Virus record (IMG/VR): IMGVR_UViG_3300030060_005287
Span: 1-41,109 of that record
Strand: one strand, 5' to 3'
Origin: a virus
DNA: 41,109 bases
Part shown: positions 25,817-32,327 of the stretch, one piece after another
Numbering within the stretch: position 1 is the first letter of the stretch
Layout of the letters: every line of letters starts with the position of its first letter
Notes under the pieces: model-generated
The model's database searches: none
What the model saw: only the letters and a program-made list of their open reading frames with translations
What the model was told of the DNA's origin: nothing
Translations under genes and position numbers: made by a program

Positions 25817-27784
25817 ATGAGTGAAGAGCGAACTGGTCTACCCAGTCTATATCAAGATTTTATTCATCTTTCAAGATATTCTAGGTGGATGGACGATAAA
25901 GGTAAAAGGGAAACGTGGGAAGAAACTGTAACCCGTTACTTTGATTTTTTCGTAGAACATCTAAGTGAAAACCATAATTATAAAGTATCAAAGAAAGATA
26001 GAGAAGAACTGCAAACAGCAGTTATAAATCTTGAGATTATGCCATCAATGAGAGCATTGATGACTGCGGGTGAGGCGCTAAAGAGGGATAATATTGCAGG
26101 ATATAATTGTTCCTTTGCGAGTGCAGGTAGAGTTCGTTCTTTTGATGAAATTCTTTATACTCTTATGTGTGGAACTGGTGTTGGGTTCAGTGTGGAAAGA
26201 GATTTCTTAGGTAAACTTGCGACGATTGCAGAGGAGTTCGAGGACAGTGATACGACGATTGTTGTCCAAGATAGTAAAATGGGTTGGGCAAAAGCCTACA
26301 GGGAACTTACATCCCTACTTATTGCAGGTCAGTCTCCGAAATGGGACTTATCTAAAATTAGGCCTGCGGGGGCAAGACTTAAAACTTTCGGAGGTCGTGC
26401 TTCTGGACCGGAGCCTTTGGATGATCTGTTTAGGTTCACAGTGGAAACCTATAAGAAGGCTTCTGGTAGAAAACTCAATTCCATTGAATGCCACGATCTC
26501 ATCTGCAAGATTGCAGAAATTGTCGTGGTGGGGGGAGTACGAAGAAGTGCCCTTATTTCCCTCTCGTCGCTCACGGACGAAAGAATGCGAGACGCGAAGA
26601 CGGGACAGTGGTGGATGTCAGATCCACAGAGAGCATTGTCAAACAACTCTGTTGCATACAAAGAAAAACCAGAGGTAGGAACATTTATGGAAGAATGGCT
26701 TTCCCTCTATAAGTCAAAGAGTGGTGAGCGTGGAATCTTCAACAGAGATGCTGCCAAGAATCAGATCCAACGAGCGAACGATTACAGAGAATCTCTCGGT
26801 GAAGATTACAGACAAAGAGAAGTCAATCATGACTTCGGAACAAATCCATGCAGTGAAATTATTCTTAGGGATAGAGAATTTTGTAATCTTACTGAAATTG
26901 TAGTCAGACGAGACGACACGCAAGAAGATCTACAAAGAAAAGTAAGACTAGCAACCATACTTGGAACGTGGCAGTCTACACTTACTAACTTCAAGTATCT
27001 GTCTAGTGAGTGGGCGAAGAACTGTGAGGATGAAAGACTTCTTGGTGTTTCAATGACGGGTATCATGGACAATCCATTAACAAACGGATCCAAGAAGGAT
27101 CTAGAATCTAGGCTGGAGAGTCTTAAGAAGTGTGCGATTGTAGAAAACAAGAAAGAGGCTGACAAGATTGGTATCAACTCTTCGGTATCAATTACATGCG
27201 TAAAACCATCCGGAACCGTGTCTCAACTTGTAGACGCTGCATCAGGGATCCACGCTCGTCACAATGACTATTACATTCGTACAGTTCGTGCAGACAATAA
27301 GGATCCTCTCTGTCAGTTTATGAAAGATGTAGGGTTCCCAAACGAAGCAGATGTAATGAAACCCGAACATGTAACTGTTTTCTCTTTTCCAATGAAGTCA
27401 CCCAAAGGTGCCGTTTGTAGAAAGGATATGACAGCAATTGAGCAGTTGGAATTGTGGTTGGTATATCAAAAGTATTGGTGTGAACATAAGCCATCTATTA
27501 CTATTACCGTAAAGGAAGATGAATGGTTTGAGGTGGGTGCGTGGGTATACTCTAATTTCAATGAAGTTTGTGGTGTATCTTTCCTACCTTTTTCAGATCA
27601 CAGTTACAAGCAAGCACCCTATCAAGATTGCACTGAAAGTGAATACAAGGAGGCTCTCAAGAAGATGCCTAACAACATAAAGTGGACAGATCTAAGCAGT
27701 TATGAAAAGGAAGACAACACTTCCGGAACTCAAACCCTCGCCTGTAGCGGTGGAAGTTGCGAAATTGTAGATCTAACCGGCTGA
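25817..27784 (+). CDS. nrdJ: Class II (B12-dependent) ribonucleotide reductase, monomeric type
   Basis: 655 aa, one chain, no small subunit gene nearby. Thiyl-radical cysteine C345 is in TNPCSEIILR, and the partner C356 in REFCNLTEI lies 11 residues later, as C408 and C419 do in the Lactobacillus enzyme. An N-terminal redox Cys is in AGYNCSF, KPSGTVSQL and GGVRRSALISL are typical of the monomeric class, and the C-terminal tail ACSGGSCEIVDLTG holds the disulphide pair that re-reduces the site. It turns ribonucleotides into deoxyribonucleotides using adenosylcobalamin, without oxygen or iron. AATAGGAG precedes ATG. T4 and the cyanophages I know carry class I NrdAB instead, so this choice says something about the host. 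Confidence 0.95.
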   Translation: MSEERTGLPSLYQDFIHLSRYSRWMDDKGKRETWEETVTRYFDFFVEHLSENHNYKVSKKDREELQTAVINLEIMPSMRALMTAGEALKRDNIAGYNCSFASAGRVRSFDEILYTLMCGTGVGFSVERDFLGKLATIAEEFEDSDTTIVVQDSKMGWAKAYRELTSLLIAGQSPKWDLSKIRPAGARLKTFGGRASGPEPLDDLFRFTVETYKKASGRKLNSIECHDLICKIAEIVVVGGVRRSALISLSSLTDERMRDAKTGQWWMSDPQRALSNNSVAYKEKPEVGTFMEEWLSLYKSKSGERGIFNRDAAKNQIQRANDYRESLGEDYRQREVNHDFGTNPCSEIILRDREFCNLTEIVVRRDDTQEDLQRKVRLATILGTWQSTLTNFKYLSSEWAKNCEDERLLGVSMTGIMDNPLTNGSKKDLESRLESLKKCAIVENKKEADKIGINSSVSITCVKPSGTVSQLVDAASGIHARHNDYYIRTVRADNKDPLCQFMKDVGFPNEADVMKPEHVTVFSFPMKSPKGAVCRKDMTAIEQLELWLVYQKYWCEHKPSITITVKEDEWFEVGAWVYSNFNEVCGVSFLPFSDHSYKQAPYQDCTESEYKEALKKMPNNIKWTDLSSYEKEDNTSGTQTLACSGGSCEIVDLTG

Positions 27785-27815
27785 TAAAAAATCAACAAAA
27801 ATTAAAGTTAATGGG

Positions 27816-27843
27816 TTGATATACCCAAATAGTTCTATATACT
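27816..27843 (+). promoter_or_regulatory. Host-type promoter before the porin operon
   Basis: TTGATA (27816-27821), 16-nt spacer, TATACT (27838-27843): five of six matches to each sigma-70 box. A start would fall at about 27850, just before a terminator-like hairpin at 27865, giving a short leader unless the polymerase reads through into the small gene at 27916 and the porin. Confidence 0.6.
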
Positions 27844-27848
27844 AGAAC
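27832..27848. other. 17-bp inverted repeat on the -10 box (operator-like)
   Basis: GTTCTA-TATAC-TAGAAC: a perfect 6-bp inverted repeat with the -10 hexamer in its centre. Such palindromes often bind dimeric repressors, and its placement over the promoter core suggests control of the porin operon. It could also form a small RNA hairpin if transcribed from upstream. Confidence 0.4.
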
Positions 27849-27864
27849 AATTCAGTTTTCGTAT

Positions 27865-27892
27865 AGGGGGCGGAGTGCCCCCTTAATTTTTT
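27865..27892 (+). terminator. Rho-independent terminator after nrdJ / attenuator of porin operon
   Basis: AGGGGGC (27865-27871), loop GGAGT, GCCCCCT (27877-27883), TAA and six T (27887-27892). A strong, short hairpin that ends nrdJ transcription; because a promoter is placed just before it, it could also attenuate the porin transcript. Confidence 0.85.
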
Positions 27893-27915
27893 CGGTTCAA
27901 CACAAGGAGATAACT

Positions 27916-28125
27916 ATGAGTGGAACCAAAGCAAATTGTAACAAGTCAGAATGTCCTGTTACAGAAACGTGTGAAAAAGATTTTGTTCGTTGTACATTAT
28001 GCAAGTTGGGGGTTACTCGATCTACCCTCATCAGTCTTGCACTAGTACCATTCGCGTGGGATGGTGTTGTTTGGTTTAAAGATGCCATTCAGTGGGCATG
28101 GGATACCGTAAGCGGCCTCGGCTGA
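27916..28125 (+). CDS. Small Cys-rich protein with C-terminal membrane segment, unknown
   Basis: 69 aa with a clear AAGGAG before its ATG. The N-terminal half has five cysteines (C8, C13, C19, C26, C29) that include C-T-L-C, possibly a metal site or disulphides. The second half is hydrophobic with several Trp (STLISLALVPFAWDGVVW), a likely membrane segment, followed by an amphipathic helix. It starts 24 bp after the terminator and ends 22 bp before the porin ATG, so it belongs to the porin operon. Function unknown; it could act on the inner membrane during lysis or porin export. Confidence 0.6.
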   Translation: MSGTKANCNKSECPVTETCEKDFVRCTLCKLGVTRSTLISLALVPFAWDGVVWFKDAIQWAWDTVSGLG

Positions 28126-28147
28126 TCTTATGAAAAGGAGAACTACT

Positions 28148-29239
28148 ATGAATAACACAAAGTCAAAGTGGTTTAAGTACGGTATTCTTGGTATTGTCAG
28201 TCTAGTCTTTGGTGTTGCAGTTGACGCAGCAACCGCAGACGAAAACTGGTCAATCGAAGAGGAACGACGTACACAGACGAAACTTCTTGTAGAAGAGGTT
28301 CTCGCGGATGCAAACACTAGAGTCAGTCTAGGTGCAGCGGATTCACCCGTTACCCTTGACGTTTCTGGTTTTGTACAGACTCGTTTCTCGTATAACAGTG
28401 GTGGTAGTGTAGAGGCAAATCACGGATTTGATGTACCTCGCGCCCGCCTCCAGTTTTCTGGCAGCGTGTATGATTTTGATTACGTTGTTAGTGGACAGTG
28501 GTATGATAACAACGGTGGTGAATTTGATCTCACTGATGCATTCGCATCGACTGATATCGCCGGTGTTAACTTTAAGTTTGGACAGTTTGTAAGTCCATTC
28601 ATGAAGTCTTGGGACGTTTATGCAGCAGATACTCTGACTGCGGATCGATCCCTCGTCACTTATACCTTTGGACAGGGACGCTCGCAGGGTATCCAATTCG
28701 GTAAGGAATTTGGAGATCTCCGTCTAAGAGCCTCTTATAATGATGGATTCAATAGTGCAAACGGAGCCGGTGTACAGAACGGCTATGCTCTCAATGCAAG
28801 AGCGGATTATGATGTTGCAGATTGGATGAGTGTTGGTGGTGCTATTTCATGGAATGATCTAGACACTACTGATTTCTGGACTTATACGGTTGACGCCGGA
28901 TTTGTGTTCGGTGGATTTAATTTCGACGCAGCATATGTCGGAAGAAACAGAGATGCTGGTAATGACTGGGCTACCCAGTTCCAAGCGTCTCTCTTCGTCT
29001 CTGATGAAGTTCAACCATTTGCTCGTTATGAGTATGGTTCTCTTCCCGGTGAGGAAGATTTGAGTCTTGTTACCGCAGGTTTCAACTATTATTTCAACGA
29101 TAATGTTAAGTGGACTACTGACGTAGGCTACTCACTTAACGGTATCGGTGTAGGTTGGGACACTGAAAGCACTGGCTGGAACTCCAGCGTGGATAGTGGT
29201 GAATACCTAGTCCGCACTCAAATTCAAATTCGCTTCTGA
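28148..29239 (+). CDS. Outer-membrane porin, OprO/OprP-like
   Basis: 363 aa from the ATG at 28148 (AAAGGAG 6-9 nt upstream; an in-frame ATG at 28130 lies before the SD). A Sec signal peptide is clear: KSKWFKYG, hydrophobic ILGIVSLVFGVAV, then DAATA before DENW. A charged helix (EEERRTQTKLLVEEVLADAN) precedes VTLDVSGFVQTRFSYNSGG, HGFDVPRARLQFSG and YDFDYVVSGQW, the start of the phosphate-selective porin (OprO/OprP) beta-barrel, and later amphipathic strands alternate as expected. The last residues QIQIRF end in Phe, the BAM recognition signal. It would allow small anions or other solutes through the host outer membrane; specificity for phosphate is not proven. A porin in a phage genome is rare. 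Confidence 0.88.
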   Translation: MNNTKSKWFKYGILGIVSLVFGVAVDAATADENWSIEEERRTQTKLLVEEVLADANTRVSLGAADSPVTLDVSGFVQTRFSYNSGGSVEANHGFDVPRARLQFSGSVYDFDYVVSGQWYDNNGGEFDLTDAFASTDIAGVNFKFGQFVSPFMKSWDVYAADTLTADRSLVTYTFGQGRSQGIQFGKEFGDLRLRASYNDGFNSANGAGVQNGYALNARADYDVADWMSVGGAISWNDLDTTDFWTYTVDAGFVFGGFNFDAAYVGRNRDAGNDWATQFQASLFVSDEVQPFARYEYGSLPGEEDLSLVTAGFNYYFNDNVKWTTDVGYSLNGIGVGWDTESTGWNSSVDSGEYLVRTQIQIRF

Positions 29240-29262
29240 TATAAATCAGATTAGAATTTGAA
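29223..29262 (+). repeat. Long interrupted hairpin over the porin stop codon
   Basis: TTCAAATTC (29223-29231) pairs with GAATTTGAA (29254-29262); inside, TCTGAT (29235-29240) pairs with ATCAGA (29245-29250) around loop ATAA, with GCT/TTA as internal loop. The porin stop (TGA at 29237-29239) is in the inner stem. Together with the terminator 8 nt on, it could protect the transcript 3' end or slow ribosomes at the stop. Confidence 0.65.
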
Positions 29263-29270
29263 ACTAGAGC

Positions 29271-29298
29271 AACCTCCCTTCGGGGAGGTTGTTTTTTT
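29271..29298 (+). terminator. Rho-independent terminator after the porin
   Basis: AACCTCCC (29271-29278), loop TTCG, GGGAGGTT (29283-29290), then G and seven T. A textbook stem with a stable UUCG tetraloop and a T tract, ending the porin transcript. Confidence 0.95.
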
Positions 29299-29323
29299 AT
29301 TAAGGAAAAACAGCCTGTTTTTT

Positions 29324-29331
29324 TATACATA
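29324..29331 (+). promoter_or_regulatory. TATACATA octamer before the lipoprotein protease
   Basis: TATACATA lies 8 nt before the ATG at 29340, preceded by a T-rich stretch. The same octamer stands in front of three - strand genes. Here it is so close to the ATG that the transcript would be nearly leaderless, in keeping with the lack of an SD. Confidence 0.4.
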
Positions 29332-29339
29332 TTACTGAG

Positions 29340-30044
29340 ATGTTACTGAAACGCCTAGTATTAGCGGTAGTTTCGTTATGTTTAAGCGGATGTTCTGTAG
29401 GAACTGTACATCATAATGAATTTGTTGAAACAGTTCCTGCACCACAATACTTCTACACCACCGAAGAATACGATCCATATCCATCAGTCGGATCAATTAT
29501 CACCGAAGAGGGTGATTTGATTGGATCTGGTGTATTGATAGAATCTGATAAATTATTAACCGCAGCACATGTAGTAGAGAGAGATATAATCTATTACTTT
29601 GATATAGGTGATGAACTTATATTAATAGAACGGGTTCTGATCCATAAAAATTATATAAACACAAAGAATGATATCGCAATAGCATTTCTTAGTTGTGACA
29701 GTTCAGTTAAACCAACTACGCTTATCGACTCAGACGATATTTTGAAAAGAAGAATGCCTTTGGTGACTGTGGGATTTAGTAGAGGCTATAAGAAGTATAG
29801 TGATCCTAAAACATTTTCATATTTTGGTAGTCTTGTGGAGGAACCCGGACACATAAAATTTCTACCACTCCGTGCTACCATCTGGTTTGGTGACTCTGGG
29901 GGTGGTGTATTTGCATATCTAGACGGAGAAATAAAACTAGTAGGAATCATGTCATACTTCGCTGTGGACGATGGACTAGTCTGTGAAAATTCTGCTATAA
30001 ATGTAAAATATTATAGGGATTGGATAGATGAAAACTTGGAATAA
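29340..30044 (+). CDS. Lipoprotein trypsin-like (S1) serine protease
   Basis: 234 aa. The N-terminus KRLVLAVVSLCLSGCSVG is a lipoprotein signal peptide with lipobox L-S-G-C18. The catalytic triad of the trypsin fold is complete: H77 in LLTAAHVV, D111 in TKNDIAIAFL and S186 in FGDSGGGVF, with ITEEGDLIGSGVLIES as the opening strands. Residues after S186 (KLVGIMSYF) fit the next strand. The lipid-modified Cys should anchor it in a membrane, probably on the periplasmic side of the outer membrane, since S19 after Cys gives no inner-membrane retention Asp. Proteolysis of host envelope or phage fibre proteins is inferred, target unknown. No SD; a TATACATA octamer stands 8 nt upstream. Confidence 0.85.
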   Translation: MLLKRLVLAVVSLCLSGCSVGTVHHNEFVETVPAPQYFYTTEEYDPYPSVGSIITEEGDLIGSGVLIESDKLLTAAHVVERDIIYYFDIGDELILIERVLIHKNYINTKNDIAIAFLSCDSSVKPTTLIDSDDILKRRMPLVTVGFSRGYKKYSDPKTFSYFGSLVEEPGHIKFLPLRATIWFGDSGGGVFAYLDGEIKLVGIMSYFAVDDGLVCENSAINVKYYRDWIDENLE

Positions 30045-30047
30045 ATA
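30040..30047 (+). promoter_or_regulatory. Late-promoter-like octamer AATAAATA
   Basis: AATAAATA overlaps the stop codon of the protease gene and ends 19 nt before the RuvC-like ATG, which has its own AGAGGAG. One mismatch to the T4 late octamer; chance is possible. Confidence 0.25.
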
Positions 30048-30066
30048 TAGTAGAGGAGAAACTACT

Positions 30067-30630
30067 ATGATAATAGCAGGCATTGATTATTCCATGACAA
30101 GTCCAAGCATATGTGTTTACGCTTCAAAGAAGTCGGAAAGTTTTTCTTTCAGTAAATGTAAGTTATATTTTCTAACTGATACGAAGAAATATAGTGGTAC
30201 GTTTAAGAACGTAGTTGGTAAGAACTTTAACGAATGGAACGAAGACACCGAAAGATTTAAGAGTATATCCGATTGGGCGATTGATGTTCTCAATTATGTC
30301 GAGCAAGTTGGACTAGAAGGATATTCGTATAACTCTACTGGTAAAGTTTTCCATATAGCAGAGAACACAGGTATCCTCAAGTATAAGTTATATGAAGACG
30401 GGACACCATATGAAGTTTATTCTCCGTCTGCAATTAAGAAGTTTGCAACCGGAAAGGGTAACGCAGACAAAGAACTTATGTACAAGTCTTTTGTAGAAGA
30501 TACTAAAGTAGATTTGATGGAACTACTTGATTGTAAACAATCAAAGATAGGAAACCCAGTGAGTGATATTGTGGACTCTTATTATGTGTGCAAGAAACTA
30601 TATTCAGAGTATAGATCTAAATCTTCTTGA
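30067..30630 (+). CDS. RuvC-like Holliday-junction resolvase (RNase H fold)
   Basis: 187 aa from ATG 30067 (AGAGGAG upstream; the in-frame ATG at 30028 lies inside the protease gene). The motif IIAGIDYSMTSPSICVY (2-18) carries D7, the first acid of RuvC/RNase H enzymes; VGLEGYSY (81-88) gives E84; SPSAIKKFATGKGNADKELM (119-138) matches the RuvC helix (P-x-x-V/I-K...TG-x-G-x-A-x-K); and NPVSDIVDSYYV (163-174) gives D167 and D170 as last acids. It would cut branched DNA before packaging, a job done by gp49 in T4. Its 3' end overlaps the convergent lipoprotein gene by 14 bp. Confidence 0.8.
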   Translation: MIIAGIDYSMTSPSICVYASKKSESFSFSKCKLYFLTDTKKYSGTFKNVVGKNFNEWNEDTERFKSISDWAIDVLNYVEQVGLEGYSYNSTGKVFHIAENTGILKYKLYEDGTPYEVYSPSAIKKFATGKGNADKELMYKSFVEDTKVDLMELLDCKQSKIGNPVSDIVDSYYVCKKLYSEYRSKSS

Positions 30631-31498
30631 ATCCATTTTTGATTTTGATATGAGATATTATTTTTTTGGTAAGAGAACTAGTAACCTTACCAGCATATCC
30701 ACCCACACCAAATACTTCTTTTCTCTCTTCGGGTGATAGTCTAATTTTCATCTCTTCGACTAACTGGACTATCTCTTTGATTGCTTCCTTGTCGTTTCTT
30801 CCGTCGATAAGCATCCATCCCACCACACCAAGTGAAGCAACAATACCAACAATCAATACAATGAGTCCAACCGTAGCAATCTCTTCGAGATAGAACTGAG
30901 ACGCTGCTGCAAACCCAACGGTGAGGACACCAATAGCGAGAACAATACCACCCAGTTTTCCACTAACCCAGAACGTGAGAAAAGCACCACCAATGAGCAT
31001 GGCAAATCCTGCTACAAAAAACAAAGTTATAAAACTGTGTAGGTTCTGAAGTGCCTCTTTACGAACTTCTCTATCAGATTCTTCGTAGTCTTGGACTAAA
31101 TCTTCTAAGTCCTTGATTTGTCCAATTGCCGCAGCCACCCTTGAGTTCGCGGATTCTAAATCCTCTAGAGCCTCTTCTATTCTTATTTGTTCTTTCTCCG
31201 CATCGTCCACATGCTCCTTGATCGATTCTGCGTTGTTTTCGATGCTGTCCAGCAAGGGATCGTTTTGATTTGGGGAAAGTGCTATCCCATCTAAAATAGA
31301 GTCTGCTTCCTCGTTGATGCTGTTCAGAGTCCCTGAGATCGCTCCTGAAGCGTCTGTGATCTCTTCTGTCTGCTCTTTCTGTTCTCGTACACTGTCCACT
31401 ACGGTGGATGAGGTGTTCTCTGGGGACGATGTTATGTCTTGAAAACTTTCGCATCCTACCATCGTTAGCAACAATGTGCCTATTATTATCTCTTTCAT
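30617..31498 (-). CDS. Membrane lipoprotein with coiled coil and several transmembrane segments
   Basis: 293 aa from the ATG at 31498 (GGAGG about 9 nt upstream). The start KEIIIGTLLLTMVGCESF is a signal peptide with a lipobox-like M-V-G-C16. Residues about 40-140 are Glu/Gln-rich heptads (EKEQIRIEEALEDLESANSR and following), a probable coiled coil. Three or so hydrophobic segments follow (FITLFFVAGFAMLIGGAFL, GGIVLAIGVLTVGFAAA, TVGLIVLIVGIVASLGVVGW). The tail is soluble and basic. A lipoprotein plus multiple membrane spans is unusual, and the weak lipobox means that the N-terminus might instead be a plain anchor. Spanin-like or superinfection roles are possible; no family recognised. Confidence 0.6.
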   Translation of the reverse strand: MKEIIIGTLLLTMVGCESFQDITSSPENTSSTVVDSVREQKEQTEEITDASGAISGTLNSINEEADSILDGIALSPNQNDPLLDSIENNAESIKEHVDDAEKEQIRIEEALEDLESANSRVAAAIGQIKDLEDLVQDYEESDREVRKEALQNLHSFITLFFVAGFAMLIGGAFLTFWVSGKLGGIVLAIGVLTVGFAAASQFYLEEIATVGLIVLIVGIVASLGVVGWMLIDGRNDKEAIKEIVQLVEEMKIRLSPEERKEVFGVGGYAGKVTSSLTKKIISHIKIKNGFKKI

Positions 31499-31568
31499 CA
31501 GGGGGATCCTCCATTGCAAAGGCAGAACTACTTACTGCCAAGCATAGTAAACTTATAATTTTAATCAT
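31074..31568 (-). CDS. Possible secreted protein whose signal peptide precedes and overlaps the lipoprotein gene
   Basis: Starting at 31568, 3 nt after the upstream stop, an ATG opens a clear Sec signal peptide (IKIISLLCLAVSSSAFA, cleavage after A-F-A) in the otherwise empty 73 bp before the lipoprotein ATG. The frame then runs on for about 140 codons, out of frame with the lipoprotein gene and very Arg-rich, as shadows are. Either only the leader is functional, or there is a true overlapping secreted protein, or a frame change joins it to another frame. SD is weak (TTAGGGG touching the ATG). Confidence 0.3.
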   Translation of the reverse strand: MIKIISLLCLAVSSSAFAMEDPPDERDNNRHIVANDGRMRKFSRHNIVPREHLIHRSGQCTRTERADRRDHRRFRSDLRDSEQHQRGSRLYFRWDSTFPKSKRSLAGQHRKQRRIDQGACGRCGERTNKNRRGSRGFRIRELKGGCGNWTNQGLRRFSPRLRRI

Positions 31569-31571
31569 CCC

Positions 31572-31958
31572 CTAATTCCGTGTTGGTGGTATTAGGTATG
31601 ACATAATACCCGTTGTGCTATCCTTAACAACGACAGGCTTTCCGGGGTTTTTATGAGCGAAGGATCTAATTTCCTGATTTCCCATTTCTTCCATATTCAG
31701 TTTCTTATTCCATCTTTCATACTTCGTTCTACCCCGCATACATTTATTATATTCATCACTAGTCAATTCAAAAACGGGACAACCTGCAAATGTCTCTCGA
31801 ATCTTTTTCTTCTTTCGGGAAGGTATTGCTAGTCGATCTGCCTCTCTACCACCGATTTGTGGTAAACTGTCAGTGGGAACTACATTCTGATGCATACCAG
31901 CAACACCTCCACCACCAGATGTCATCATTTCTTTTAAAAATTGATTTAAATCTTTCAT
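31572..31958 (-). CDS. Conserved phage protein, unknown
   Basis: 128 aa. The N-terminal helix KDLNQFLKEMMTSGGGGVAG resembles the starts of small virion-associated proteins in marine T4-like phages; the second half has CPVFELTSDEYNKCMRGRTK and YERWNKKLNME, then a basic beta end (GKPVVVKDSTTGIMSYLI). No signal or membrane segment, and no catalytic pattern. The start overlaps the previous gene by 4 bp (ATGA). Probably structural, but this rests on context only. Confidence 0.55.
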   Translation of the reverse strand: MKDLNQFLKEMMTSGGGGVAGMHQNVVPTDSLPQIGGREADRLAIPSRKKKKIRETFAGCPVFELTSDEYNKCMRGRTKYERWNKKLNMEEMGNQEIRSFAHKNPGKPVVVKDSTTGIMSYLIPPTRN

Positions 31959-32326
31959 TGGTTTTTCTTTCTTTGTAGAAACTCTTTCAAGGCCTTTTCT
32001 TCCTCTGGACCACCAATTGTGTTGACTCTTGCTCGTAAAGCACTTTCTTCTTCTTTTAGTTCTTTATCTACCATGTTCTGATAGTCGTGTAAATTACCAT
32101 TCGCTAGTGCGTTCAGTTTCCACCTAAATCTATGATCATAATGAGTTTCTTTCTTCAACTCTTCTGTAGCATTTTTAAGAAGAGCCTGTTGTTCCGCTTT
32201 TGTTTTGCTTAATATTGATGGGTTGACTCCCTCTTTGTATGGAACCCTACTACTTTTTGCTATCATCTCTCCGTATGGATTATTAGGATCCCATGTTTTT
32301 TTATTTTTTCCGCAATTGCAACCCAT
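31955..32326 (-). CDS. Small protein with N-terminal C-N-C motif, unknown
   Basis: 123 aa, SD GAGGAG 8 nt before the ATG. Starts GCNCGKNKKTWDPNNPYGEM, with C3 and C5 near the N-terminus, a possible metal site or cleavable tag. The rest is charged and helical (AEQQALLKNATEELKKET, DYQNMVDKELKEEESALR). Conserved small proteins with this start occur in marine T4-like phages as far as I recall. No function assigned. Confidence 0.55.
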   Translation of the reverse strand: MGCNCGKNKKTWDPNNPYGEMIAKSSRVPYKEGVNPSILSKTKAEQQALLKNATEELKKETHYDHRFRWKLNALANGNLHDYQNMVDKELKEEESALRARVNTIGGPEEEKALKEFLQRKKNQ

Positions 32327-32327
32327 A

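Noticed and set aside
28130-28147. Porin start at the earlier in-frame ATG
   Set aside because: It would place the AAGGAG ribosome site inside the coding sequence and add charged residues before the signal peptide; ATG 28148 is better.
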